DNA of 64,000 nt from Venturia oleaginea (GCA_013176395.1 JABMLP010000029.1:248001-312000), one strand, 5' to 3'. Positions 1-11,934 are shown, numbered from the stretch's first letter. Numbers and translations are program-made. Notes: generated by a model not told the origin, from the letters alone.

Positions 1-1683
1 AATACTGTGGCATGTCCAAAGTCAAATGGCAGCGGGTGGTATCAGCTTCCCTAGCGTCCCAAAAAATTGACTACCAGTTATTTCCCTTTGCTTTAATATA
101 AGATGTTAAAAATAGTCTTCAAGACAAAGTGATGAGCTTAACCACGGTACTTGAAAGCAACACACGTTGACTCATGATTAATGGTCTAGATACTTGCCCG
201 CCTTTCTTCTTCACTCAAACCACGATCTATTACAAACTATACGAAGTAGTCTTACGATCACGAACTTTCCCAAGTTCATCGACAGCTACGATGTAGCCAC
301 AGACCACCAAAGCGCATCCACGCGATGGCAAGAGGGAGAAATCTGCTTCAGATTTAGAGGTACACCCCGCCGTAAAGACTTTTGAAATTTCTGTTCTCTA
401 CTCGAAAAATTCGCCAGACTTGCGAGCCTGATGCCTCGATGGACCGAAAAGCCACGCCAGCATGTATCACGAAGACTTTGCGGATGTTCCCACTGATCGA
501 AATGTTTCGCTAGACCCACAATGCCCACCCCTCGCCATCACTACCACCCCAAGCATCTCTTCTTGGACTTCCGTTTGAACTTCGACTTCAGATTCTCGAA
601 TGACTCCTGCCTCACAAAGCCATCAAATGCATACCAATCGAATACTCTTTCAATTCGAATCCTTCGAATTTCCATACCAGCATCGAAAGAGTTAACCACC
701 AACTGTACGCCGAATCCATGCCTATCATGTACAAAGACAAAACCTTCACGGCAGATCTTTGCAGAGGAGTTCTGCGCATATGTGGGAAACAATTCGGGGA
801 CCCTTGTTGGAATGCTAGGCTGGAATACTTACCGGAACGGTCCGAAGGATCGAATCACTCAATCTCGTGATTCACTCTCCTATCGGGCTTGATCCCAGAG
901 TATGAAAGGGGCATGAGTATGAGTCTAGCAAACGCCCTCGCCCAAAGCGGAGTTTTGAAGCAGATCAGCATCAAAATAGAATTCTTAAATAGGGCCCCGC
1001 GCAGTTCATGGAGACATTCTGGTGTAAGGAATGAGGCTGGTCTGCGAGCGACTCTGGAACCCTTTGAACAATTTCATAACTTGGAATCGGCCCGAAGGTC
1101 TGCCCAATGGCCGGTTTGATATCTCCTATCCATGTGAGCAGCACTGACAAATAGCAGGAGCACACGCAGATGGTGACGACGACTGGGACCGTTCAACCAG
1201 CGATAGCTATGGGGCAGAGAAAACTCGTCGCTGGGTTATGCGGCAGATCCCCAAGGAGCCTTATTAATCACCTCAGCGAACTGGGTGAACGCATGTGCAG
1301 CAGCTTGGGATCGACTAAAGAACCATTCAAGATTGATAGGTACCTGAAGATCATCCGTCAATACGGGTCTATGCCCGTCGTATTCGATGGTAGAAATGGC
1401 AAAGGCCCTTATAGAGATGGCCCTCACAGAAATGGCCCTCGTAGAGATGGCTCTCGCAGAGATCCCTCTAACACAGATTACATCACAAGAGCCTTGAGGG
1501 CCTACCGATCAAGGATTTGAAGGCCGATGGGTATGTGTTAGAAACAATGATCAAATGTGGAAAGAGTTTGTGCTGAACGGATCGAAGGTAATGGGCGATT
1601 TGCGTGCAGAGTGGGAAGAAGAGGTGCAAAAGGAAGGGAAGGGGACATGGGTAGGAGGCTTGAAATTAAGTTTTGCAATGACT
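1..1683. other. gene-poor stretch, no intact gene
   Basis: No reading frame here has a recognisable domain or a plausible exon structure. Short open frames occur on both strands (for example minus 541-792 and plus 521-892), but none shows a convincing start, splice sites or family resemblance. Because a HET-domain fragment lies just downstream on the minus strand, part of this stretch may be the unrecognisable 3' portion of that decayed gene. Confidence 0.4.
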
Positions 1684-1974
1684 TCAATTCTTTGTGGACG
1701 GTATACAAGGTATAGAACTCTCCACAACCACGATGCAGCCCTCGAGACGATTCAGAGTTCGTGGTGATCTGGTCGATACCTGAGAGTAGATTTCTTTCAT
1801 CAAAGCTACCTGATGATTCCGCTCGCCCGTATTATCTTGGTTGATGCATAGAGCATCGATCCGCAGGAGACCTGTAGCTCCATTATGCCGTATCTGCTTG
1901 AGGAATAGCCACAAATTGTATCCCACAACTGCGGGAGTGTTGTCGATGGCGTAAAGGCGAAGTCGTTGATTCAA
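1684..1974 (-). pseudogene. HET-domain (heterokaryon incompatibility) gene fragment
   Basis: About 55 residues match the core of the fungal HET domain: a stretch with NLWLFLKQIR is followed by LLRIDALCINQD, ERNHQVALMKEIYSQ. HET proteins act in non-self recognition between fungal strains and usually run to 500-800 residues. Here the N-terminal SYxWG motif is not visible upstream, and after IYSQ the normal continuation towards a WLG motif is lost in this frame. There is no ATG at the head of the open frame; it opens with TTG. I read it as a relic with indels rather than an active gene. The family assignment rests on the DALCINQ signature, which is distinctive. Confidence 0.6.
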
Positions 1975-3005
1975 GCCTCATCCACTGAAGGCGTTCGTGG
2001 CGAAGGTGAAAAGACAGTAGATATCATGTTTGCCATCCCATCATATTGTTAGTATTGCCTTCGGGGGCGCGATATTGTTGTTGTCAGTGCGAGGTTGCGA
2101 ACTCAAAGTCCATGGACGCTCCTTCCTTGCCCGGCCTTTCAGGCCCCCACGCAAGGCTGAGACCCAGAAGAAAGAAATGGAAGGACTGAGAACTCGCGCC
2201 TGTATATGAGATCCAACCATTCAAAGGTTTCTGGTGATACTTCAGGCCTAATCTTTTCTTCTCGGCTTTCGGCATGGTTGGGGACCAGTTACGAGAGAAT
2301 TGACAGTCGATGAACGGTTGATGGAATGAGAAAAGTCATGAAGGAACGCTTTAGAAGTGAGACGCGTCGCGGCGCGCATACCTCCATGACAGGGGTGAAA
2401 AAGAAATTAAACCTGGAATCCTGCTCAGCCTCGCTAGCCCGAAGCGGATACTTGGACAGCCTCGTCAAGACCAGATGTCACAATTTCAAGAGAAAAAAGA
2501 AAAAGCGAATGTGTAAAGCTGTCACAGTGACTGTGTAGTAAATCTGGCTTTACTCCACGCAGCAGACATGACTTGCGAGTGGTGGGCATATCCCCTGACA
2601 TCAATATTTCTGTACCCATAACATCCACAAGACGAAGACGAGGGTAATATCTTGATATCCAGCAATGGAGGAACACGCTTGGCTCGTGCTTCAATGGATC
2701 CAAGCCACCACCTATTATAGTTAATAGGAAAAAATGGTAGGGTATCTCTTCACCCCTAATCAGTGCAATAGTCCTACCCAAGTCAGCATGATCAAGCCTC
2801 TATCATGGAAGCACACCCACACCCAAGTAGAAACCGAGTTCGATTTCCACTAATCTCATCCGCTGTACAAGATATAATATGCCAAGAATAGACGGCAAAC
2901 CTTAGTCTACCCATAGTCTCCCACCCCCATGCATCTACCACAAAACGCCTCGCCATGCATCAAGTCTTCATCTTCATGCCGTCGTGAAAAGCAAAAGCTT
3001 CATAA
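1975..3005. other. intergenic, no gene seen
   Basis: Short unrelated open frames only. The part nearest 3005 lies downstream of the deubiquitinase stop codon and probably contains its 3' untranslated region and polyadenylation site. Confidence 0.5.
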
Positions 3006-6000
3006 TCAAATCCATCCCTCTTGCCATATCTTCGGCATCTTCTTCGCATAATACTCAAGCTGTTGATCGCTCAAACTCGTCACGCCCAACCGACGGGCCT
3101 CTAAAACCATCCGCTCCGGAGTTACCGCAATAGCTCCAGTCCTATCCAAAATATAGAATGTCAGCTCCAAATCATCCGAAACATGTAGATGAACGAAAAT
3201 CACCCATGGATTCCCGTCCTTTCAAAGAACACAATATATGCTCGTCCATCTTGAAGACCTTTGTCATTGCCTGGCGTAAAGTCGTGCACCTTGTCGTCGT
3301 TGAATTCTCTCCATTTCCCTCGGCCGCCATCTCTTACAAGCGAAATATAGTGTCCACTGCTGAGACTCGCTCCAAGATGCCGCATCACCGCATACGCATC
3401 GTACGTGAAAGGTGGCAGCATCGGTTCTTCTAATCTCCGGGTGAGATACTTTGAATCACCCGTCTCCTGCGCGGCGCGCTGTCTCTCTGCATCTGTTGGC
3501 AGGGGTGCCATGAATTCGGCAAGATCGAGGTTGCAAAGTGGGAAGTCGATGGGTGTGTGAACCTTCTTCGCAGACTGTTGAAATCCTGCCGAAAATCGTT
3601 TGAAATGGACGATCAAGTATCGCGGAGCACGAGTAATGGTAATCCGCTTTGTGGCCTCGCGCTCTTTGTTGCATCTTGGACACATCCATTTCTCACCTCC
3701 AGCTAGCTTTTCTTCTTTACAATAACTCCGGAGACAGTCGTAGATGTTACTATGTCCACTTCGAGGGATCTCGACGCTAATGCTCATGAACATCTCGTAG
3801 GTTGTACTGGTGTGCCCGCATTTCAGGCATTTCAGTTGCGAACAATGTTGACCGGCGAACAGATCGCTTATGAGCGATTTCTCTCGTTTGGCATGCCGTG
3901 CCCATTCCACTTGGGCCGCGAAAGGTTTTGCAAGTTTCTCCCGAAAAGTCTCCTCCTCTGTGGTGAGAACGTGTGGTGGCGGGTTGCGCCAATTCACATT
4001 TAGGTCTTCGTGAAGGCATTCCATCATGAACTCAAGGAATTCTTTCGCATCTTGTTGTTGGTCCGCACCCCAATTACCGTCCATGCGGGCGCAAAGGTTC
4101 TGGTTCAATGTCAACTATAGACTCCATTGAAGTTGTGGGAAATACGTACCCTAAATGATGACGGGCGACAAGCATTGACGTCGCCAATCCACAAGCTCTT
4201 GATCAGATTAGAGTAGTGTTCAGTCACCAGCCCCTTAGTCCCCTTCCAATTGTCGCGTTGCACAAACTGACGAAAGCTGTCGCTCCTAATTTGCATGGTC
4301 AAAGGTATGGTGGCACTCAAACATTGGATCGTCGCATTCATATAGCAAGTCACACCAAAATTGATCAAGCCCGTTTTTGGAAGTCGCACGTTGTGCGGCA
4401 TGTCTTTGATAGGAACGTACGGTCGAAGCTCCTGTTGATTCCGCGCGGGAGCATTATATGGACCTCTGTCGTGCGCTCCGCTGTAGCTGACACGCGCGGC
4501 AGCAGGAAGTGGCCGTGAAGGCATTTCGTTCTGCAACGCAGGTCCAGGATATCTTGGTAGCGGCGTCGACTGTCGTGTTGAGGTCTGTGACGAGACTTGT
4601 ACGTTGGGTGGATAGTAAGGCTCCGAAGTATACGATGGCGGCCGCGGTGAAGTCATCGACTGCTGTTCCAAGCTGACCGCTGGGAAGCGACGTAAGAAGT
4701 CTTCTTCAGTGCGGTAGAATGCGGGATCTTCTTCAACCTCTTCGTCGAAAGAATCTGCACTTTCGCCGTCCACGGGCAAAGAATCGATGTACACGCTCTC
4801 TTTTCGTGCGCTTTCGAGCCACTTGCGCTCCTCCTCGGGATCAAGGGGATTGTACTCTCTGCGGCGCCTCTTCTCCATTGCCAGTGTGGCTGCTGCTGAT
4901 GGAGCTGGCACAGGCCTGCGCCGCGGCTGTAAAGATTTCGCAGCTTTGGTGGCTGCGGTATCAGATGTTCTCAGAGCTGCATCTCCCAGAAGATTCTTCC
5001 ACGCCTCGATACCTCCAGTCAGGAGCAAAGGCGATCTGTTCAGTGTCTTGGCAACATTTAGCTCGCTCAGCGCGTCGAATAACCGCCGGAGAGCTTCTTC
5101 CTCCCTGTTTCGATCTGGATTGGTCAGGAATGCACTAGTTTGCGTCCGATAGTCGTAGCACACGACCAAATCGAATACATCTCTTCTACTGAAGTGAGTG
5201 AGCTCTATGTCAGGAGACAGAATCATTGTGCTTTCGAGGTCTTCATCCGACATCCCGGATCGTAACGTAAGCGGCTCAATGCACACAATGGTGGCCGAGT
5301 CAATATGTCCCTGATCAAACTCTTGACGTGAACGGACGTCAATGAGAAGCACTCTGAACATCTTCATGTAATCGAAAAGCATATTTGGCTCTATTTCACG
5401 GCCTTCACTTGGAAGACCGAACGAGCCATTTCGTCGTGATGAGTTGTCTGGAGTAGGAGCTTGCGGCCTGGAGGTCTCGTGCAGGTGGGCGCTCGGAAAA
5501 TATGAGTTGCCATCGGTATCGCCAGGCGCTCGAGCTGACATGCTAGAAGTTACATTTGAGCCGTTCCGGGTTCCAACAGCACTTCGAGCGGTACTTCTGG
5601 GCGGATTCACTCCTTGAGGAGTCTGCATATTTCGAGCAGGGCTGTATGTGGGACTTGGCGGTTTGGGCATCTGCACTGCCATTTGGGTATCGAGTGGTAA
5701 TTTAGGGGGAATGTTCGGCATTCCTCTTGGACCAGAAGGTCGAGGAGGAGGCCCCATGTTTCCATTTGAGGTGTACTGAGTGGGCGAAGGCATTCGGACA
5801 GCGCCATTCTGAGCTTGTTGATATTGCAGAGGTGCAGGCGATTGATTCCTGGGAGCACGTAGTTGCGCGAATCTCTGACTCAAATCGTCCACGGCTCCAT
5901 GCGCATTGTCGCTTGTTTGAGAAAGTGCGTTACCATGAAGCGACTCTGGTTTGGGCCGCGGCGCAGGTCTTGATCGCAAAGAATTGGCTGCCGATATAGA

Positions 6001-6697
6001 GTCTAGAGAACCCACAACCTCGACGCTGTGAGGTCTAGCAGGCAACGATGGTTTCGTGCCATTCGTGCCACTATTTGTAGTGTTGTCCAAAAATAATTCA
6101 TCGTTCATTCTCGAAGCCGGGCGCGATACTTGCTGGCTCATTGGTCTCGAGGGTGGGTTCTGGGTGATTGCTCTGCTCCGAGCTGAGATTCGCAGGCGGC
6201 GGTTATCGTTGACGATTATGGCTTTGATTTTGTCAAACCGATCGTTATTCTCGTGTATGTTTTGTAGTGTTTCCCGGAACAGCTTGTACAGCACGGTGTG
6301 CTTCTGACCGCTCAGGACAACAAAATCCTTGCTGTGTGGTATTATGTTGACAATCAATTCATATGCGAACATATACTCCACGTATGCTTGGTCTCGTTTT
6401 CTGTAGTCGGCAAGGGTTTGGGCATAACGAGCGCTGTCTTTGGCTGAGTTTATGAGGTGGCCGATCTAAAGGTGATTGTCAGTAACGCCCTTCGCGCTTT
6501 CTCCCACGCAGGCGTACAGGTAGATGCTGCAAGTCCCTAGCCCTTCTTTCTGCCTCTGCCAGCAGATCATCTATATGTCGTGTTCCATCCGGCGGAGGTC
6601 CCCCATTGCTTGTCGAGGACCCGTTACTGCAGGTTCCATTCAGACTATCGGAGTTATATAGCCCAGGAGAGAAGGGGGCAGAGGATGCAGCAGCCAT
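3006..6697 (-). CDS. doa4: DOA4-like ubiquitin carboxyl-terminal hydrolase (rhodanese + USP)
   Basis: Cysteine deubiquitinase of the USP/UBP class with a rhodanese-like domain, the arrangement of yeast Doa4 and Ubp5. Doa4 removes ubiquitin from cargo at endosomes before vesicle budding. Exons in transcription order: 6697-6518, 6465-4150, 4099-3204, 3141-3006, giving 1175 residues. Introns are 52, 50 and 62 nt (donors GTACGC, GTACGT, GTGATT; acceptors TTTAG, CCAG, ATAG). An N-terminal helical region (residues about 85-150) resembles a USP8-type dimerisation segment. A rhodanese domain lies near 415-560, with DVRSRQEFDQGHI. The USP Cys box is NFGVTCYMNATIQCL with Cys767; the His box is SGHYISLV with His1082, followed by FNDD. 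Two CxxC pairs in exon 3 fit the USP zinc ribbon. Without the last intron the protein would end at GIHG. Divergent from vps27. Confidence 0.9.
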
Positions 6698-7150
6698 GGT
6701 GAATCGGAGTTAAAGTATGACAGGACACCTCATACTTGGAGCGCTATGTCGAGCTGTGTCTTCCGTGAATCGGATAAATAAAGCTGGGCTACTTTATCGA
6801 GTCGCGCTGTGGAGAAGTATGGGCGGTAGGGATATGGGAGGGAACTGTATTGCTGGGTGTATTGCAGTAAGTATTATAGGCCCAAAGTCGTGTTCTTTGC
6901 GTGTATCCTGCGACGCTTCGCTGTTTGGGTATTTTAATTGTATGTATTGTCTTACCAGTAAATCACTGACGTTTGCGGCCGGCTACCGTGACCGTGACCT
7001 CGACCGTACCTCTTTCAATGCGCCACAACCTAGAGTGGAAGAGCTCCATGTTGGACCGCATCAACAACAAATTCACCTACTACCATCATAACAGTACTAT
7101 AATACCATATCCACCCGCAGCGGCCCGCACTTCCTGCGACTTCTTTCATC
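6698..7150. promoter_or_regulatory. shared divergent promoter of doa4-like and vps27
   Basis: This 453-bp gap is all that separates the start codons of the two divergently transcribed endosomal genes, so it must hold both 5' untranslated regions and promoters. The vps27 side ends in a pyrimidine-rich run just before ATGG, common for ascomycete start sites. I could not identify a specific factor-binding motif. Confidence 0.55.
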
Positions 7151-9385
7151 ATGGCCGGGTGGTTCACTTCCTCCAATACAGCTCTGGACGAGCAGATCGC
7201 GAAGGCCACCGAATCGAGCTTGTACGGTTACTGCAAAGCTTGGGAAATGGTTATACTATACTAACACCAGCAACAGAGAAGACATAGCTCTCAACCTGGA
7301 GATATCAGACATCATCCGGTCAAAGACAGTACAGCCAAAGGAGGCTATGCGATCTCTGAAGCGCCGCATAGGCAACAAGAACCCAAACATACAATTGGCA
7401 GCCTTGAATGTAGCCTTCTTTCCCTGCCGTATAACACTCTAAATCTGAGTCTGACACTTTGTTAGCTTACCGACACCTGTGTTAAAAATGGTGGCTCCCA
7501 CTTCATGAACGAGATAGCTTCCCGCGAATTCGTAGACAACTTGACCTCCCTCCTAAACGCATACGGATCGGCCTCCGTAAACGACGAGGTCAAAGGAAAG
7601 ATATTAGGGTTGATTCAAGACTGGGCAGCCGCTACAGAAGGACGACCGACATTGGTATATTTAGGTGAAGTCTACAAGACGTTACAGCACGAAGGCCACA
7701 GATTTCCACCAAAGACAGAAGTCGCCAGCAGCATGTTTGATAGTTCCGCTGTTCGTAGTCTCCTATCTTTGGATTATCATCAATACTAATGATGGAAACA
7801 GCCTCCGGAATGGGCGGACTCCGACGTCTGCATGCGGTGCCGAACCTCTTTCACTTTCACCAATCGCAAGCACCACTGCCGAAACTGTGGTAACGTCTTC
7901 GACCAGGCTTGCTCGAGCAAGACCCTTCCTTTGCCTCACCTTGGAATAATGCAGGCCGTGCGAGTAGACGATGGTTGCTACGCGAAATTGACGGAGAAGA
8001 ATAATAAGCCTGCACCTGTACCGAATGGATTCGATGCGGCAAAACCAGCGAGGACTTTATACCAGAACATGCAGCCAAGAGAGGCACGAGTTACTCAGGA
8101 TGATTCATTCGATGCGGATCTGAAGCGAGCATTAGAAATGAGCTTAGAGGAGGCAAAGGCACCTGTTGGACTAGGCTACGTCTCGCACGCCCAGCAGCCA
8201 AAGCCTGCTGTGAATGGATCATCTAAGCCACTACCGAAACCGCAAGAGGAGGATGAGGATGCTGAGTTGGCGGCTGCCATCGCTGCCTCTTTGAAGGACA
8301 TGGAAGACCAAAAGCAAAAGTACAGCGTAGCTTTCAAACAACAGACATCGGTATCAAATGGTGTCCCAGCTGTTATTGCGCCGCGACCGGACTACGAGCT
8401 CACACCTGCTGAAGGAGAGAACATCAATCTATTCGCCACTCTGGTGGAGCGGCTTCAACACCAACCTCCTGGCACAATATTGAGAGAGCCACAGATACAA
8501 GAGCTGTACGAAAGCATTGGAAAGCTCCGGCCAAAATTGGCGCGAACATATGGCGAAACGATGAGCAAGCATGACACACTTTTGGACCTCCACAGCAAAC
8601 TTGCTTCAGTTGTGAGATATTATGATCGTATGCTTGAGGATCGCCTGTCCAAGACGTACAGCTCGCAAATCCCAGGATACAACCTACCTGCCAGCATCCA
8701 GCACCCCATATCAAGTCCTTACCCAAATCTAGGAGCTGGACCTCCAGGTTCATCGGGTGCCGAGAGCTTCTACACTGGTCAAGCTCCAGCATATCCAAGC
8801 CAGTCTTCGAATTACGCGCCGCAATATGCGCAACGAGAATCTTCACTTCCGCCCGGGTATTCGCAGGCACCGCAAGATCCATACTCCCAGGGATACTCTC
8901 AACAGCAACCAAGCTTTGCTCCTTCTCAACACCAGCAACGACCTACAAGCACAACGTACAACCAGCAGCCCAGCTCCCCACAACTGCAACGTCGTGTTTC
9001 CAATCAGCAATATCCTCCAGCTTCGGCTTCTGACCCCGCGGCTTCGTTTTACTATCAGAACCACCAAGCCGCTCCACAGCAAGAGCAGCAGACCCCTTCT
9101 TCGCCGCAGCTATATCAACAGCTACCTCCCCCGGGCATCTCACATCAACCTTCACAACCCCCACAAGCTCATCCTCAGCCACAACCGACACCACAAATAC
9201 CGACTTCACCGCCAGAGCAGCCATATCAGCAACAGCAGTTCCCACCAGCGCAGGTGCCAGCTCAGCAGCAGCAACAACAACCTTACTGGCAGGCTCAACA
9301 GCCGGCACAGCAGTGGGGTCAGAATCAATTCCCTGTCGCGCCGGCACATCAGCCGAAAGTGGAAGAGGCGTTGATCGAATTGTGA
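7151..9385 (+). CDS. vps27: Vps27/Hrs, ESCRT-0 subunit (VHS, FYVE, two UIMs)
   Basis: Endosomal sorting protein that binds PI3P and ubiquitinated cargo and recruits ESCRT-I. Exons 7151-7221, 7277-7409, 7466-7750, 7802-9385 encode 690 residues; introns are 55, 56 and 51 nt. A VHS domain fills residues 1-145 ([26 protein letters not shown]). The FYVE finger (about 165-225) has [13 protein letters not shown] and LPLPHLGI. Two ubiquitin-interacting motifs follow near residues 267-283 ([12 protein letters not shown]) and 315-331 ([15 protein letters not shown]). After a helical segment the last 270 residues are rich in Gln, Pro and Ser with poly-Gln runs, as usual for fungal Vps27 tails. In the FYVE finger two ligand Cys positions are Asp (VFDQAC and VRVDDGC). 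The start is the only ATG in frame before the VHS domain. Confidence 0.93.
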
Positions 9386-9917
9386 TTGTGGTCTCTGTTT
9401 TTGCAGGTTTGATTATATGCGCCAGCATTTTCGGCGCTTTATACGTGGCTGACGCATTTGGGTTTTGGTCTGGAGTTCTGGGGGCTTTAAACTGAATAGC
9501 GTGACACGGAGGCGTATTATGGCACGCAGGTGATGTGATGGGAGGAGCTGTGATATACAGTAGTAGGTAGTTCTTAATCCTGATATCAGAGCACTTCCAG
9601 TTTTATTTCTTGACTAGCTTGATGATGGCCCTCTTTGAAGAGACGCAAGAATACTGACAGCGTAGAAGTAAGCGTAATTGTCATTAATTACGTGCACGTT
9701 CTCAAAGCGGTTGGCTTGGTCTACTGAGCAATATCCATGGAGTCATTCCTACAACACAGTATAGCATTTTGTGTCTCAACTTAACGCAAGGGTAAGTGCT
9801 CACTGCTTTCCACTTCTCGCATCCGAAACCGGTGGTGATTTCAAAGAAACTGACAACAGGCACTTGGTCCATCGATATCAACGTCAGAGCACTCGCTAAT
9901 CACAATCACCAGTCACA
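9386..9917. other. intergenic between vps27 and a 2EXR pseudogene
   Basis: Contains the vps27 3' flank and the upstream region of the broken 2EXR gene. No coding or RNA feature is visible. Confidence 0.5.
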
Positions 9918-10651
9918 ATGTCCCCTATCGACTATTCCAAGTGGGATGGCCTAGATACGGACTCTGAATGCGAGAATTTAGCGCCAGTCATCCTCCGCAA
10001 GACCTCAATCAAGCCATGGCCATCTCCGAAGCGTTGCCGATTACTCAAACTGCCAGCAGAACTGAGAAACAAAATTTGGGTACAAGCACTCACTCGGATG
10101 AGGTGATACCATTCCAACGCCTCAAGCAGCCCGACCTCGTGCACTTCTTCCGCAGGAAGATAGATTCTCCTAGTCCCGACCTACGTTTGACATGCAAGCA
10201 AATCTATAGCGAGGTCAAAGATATGGTGTTCAAAGTCAACACTTTCAAAGTGTTTGTCTCTGAACGTGTTACTTCTGAAGATGGCCTGCTATCTGCCAGC
10301 AAGTCTCACTTTTGGTCCAAGATTGGCAACTTTGAGATGAACGCCTGCTTTGCAACTTTCGGGACCTTCGCGCATCGTGAGGAATGTGTAGATGATGCAA
10401 CTTCAACTGCATATTGTGCGATGAAAATACTGAAGGAAGTTCCGTTTCGAATCCGCAAGCTACGCCTCTGCTTCAAGCACTACAAAGAAGACGGCATGCT
10501 ACTCAAACACATCGACTAGTTTTCTTGTCTCAAGGTTGAAGACCAGACCGAACTCAGGACCGTGGCTCTGAAGCCAAATTCCACGCCAGAAGCCTCCAAA
10601 GAGTACGAAAACAGGCTCAATATGGTGGTCGTGCAGACGTTTGACAAATGA
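9918..10651 (+). pseudogene. 2EXR-domain protein gene, frameshifted and with a stop
   Basis: The first frame from the ATG at 9918 carries the 2EXR hallmark LLKLPAELRNKIWVQALTR, then stops at 10104-10106. The continuation lies in another frame, joining at about 10097 with DEVIPFQRLK, then the second hallmark LRLTCKQIYSEV and FKVNTFKVFV, up to a TAG at 10517-10519. The same frame stays open past that TAG for 43 more codons that look coding (LKVEDQTELRTVALKP) and ends at TGA 10649-10651. One missing base near 10097 plus one nonsense change therefore explain the broken gene; joined it would be about 240 residues. 2EXR proteins are a large fungal family of unknown function, related in style to F-box proteins. 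A sequencing error could explain one lesion but hardly both. Confidence 0.65.
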
Positions 10652-10856
10652 TGGGTATGTATATCCTGGCAACGCCCTCCCAATGCTCTATCGATACTAG
10701 CGATTTGGTGGAAAATCAATTCTCATTATTGCCAAACTAACATCAAGATCGTTGAATGACTGAGACCTTCCCACCTGCATGGCTTCTGTGCCAGTAGGAA
10801 CTGTGATTGCATGGCCTGATACGTAGATGCTGGGTTTTGCTAATACACTTCTACTA

Positions 10857-11466
10857 TTAGGACCAAAGGGCGACATCCTGATCGATTCGCTTGAACGACA
10901 CCTGCTCAGCACTTGTCTCAATATTCTCGATCACCAACTGTCGCGCACTCACCTCGGCTGCGAAGAGGAGGGTTTTCAGCTCGTGGGAGACAGGATCCTC
11001 GACTCGGACATCGGAGGTCGCGATAACGAGTTCGATTCCGACAGCTCTTCCGATCTGGAGGATGGGGGCGAAGACGAGGAGGAGGAACAGAGCGATGGAG
11101 AGAAGAGTTAATAGGATGATGAGGATGTAGGTGGCATGGTCGAGTAAAATTACTGGGTCCTCGTCTTCTCTACATGAAGGACAAGCCAGCTGTGGAAAGC
11201 CATGATCAAGCTTTTCTAGGTTGTGTTGCGATAATTGGGGAACTTAACTGAAATGAGCTCTGCAAAGAGTCAGCGCCATTTTGATTGTTTAGAAGGTCAT
11301 TTTCTTTCTCCCAATAGAACGTGTAGGTGTCTAGTCGTAAAATCCCCAGATGTTTTGGCTGTGTCATCAAACTTGAAGCTTTCTTGAAACACAACGTTCC
11401 CCTGTCGTAGCCACGTTCATTCGTCGGCCTGATTTTCTTGATTAGCAACCTTGATCGAATCATCAC
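10857..11466 (-). other. possible membrane protein remnant
   Basis: Reading the minus strand, an open frame from roughly 11250 down to a TAA at 10857 encodes about 130 residues with a clear transmembrane helix (ILIILLTLLSIALFLLLVF), preceded by a CPSC motif and followed by a charged C-terminal tail. An upstream frame (11466-11270) could be joined through an acceptor after GCTGACTCTTTGCAG near 11270, but I found no convincing donor and no good start codon. I do not recognise the family. It may be a decayed gene or a chance frame; the acidic frame on the plus strand over the same bases is a rival reading. Confidence 0.3.
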
Positions 11467-11479
11467 AACCGCATACTGA

Positions 11480-11585
11480 AACAGTACCCTGTCCCTGTTT
11501 CTGGTCCTTGCATCGCTGGAAGAAGTGACGACTAAGCTATAGAAAGTTTAGCTACTATTACTTTTTACAAGGACAGGGCACTGTT
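11480..11585. repeat. short inverted repeat, 15 bp arms
   Basis: AACAGTACCCTGTCC at 11480-11494 is the reverse complement, with one mismatch, of GGACAGGGCACTGTT at 11571-11585. The arms enclose 76 bp. This could be a small hairpin or the ends of a tiny non-autonomous element; no target-site duplication is evident. Confidence 0.4.
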
Positions 11586-11934
11586 TAACTTTGGCGAGAA
11601 AATACGGTATCTAGCCAAGCTCTGGGGCAAGATATCACGTTATGTTTCGCAAATCCCAAAGAGGAAAGGACCTGCGTCATTGGCCTGTGCGCACGATATA
11701 TGTTTGACACTTTGTATACCAGACCGCACACTACCTCTTCTCAAGAACAAACACGCAACAACATCACCTATGATCAAACTTACACTCCTTTCCTTCCTCG
11801 CTGCAAGATATACTCAAGCAGCAATACTAACAAGAACCTATCCTGAAATACTTATAACCACGAATCAGCCTTGCGGAACAACGAATTCGATCAACCTACA
11901 ATCATCTTCTCACATCTTCTCGATTCAAGCCATT

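Noticed and set aside
8757..9428. Plus- and minus-strand frames of 160-205 codons over the vps27 tail
   Set aside because: Shadows of the Gln/Pro-rich coding sequence.
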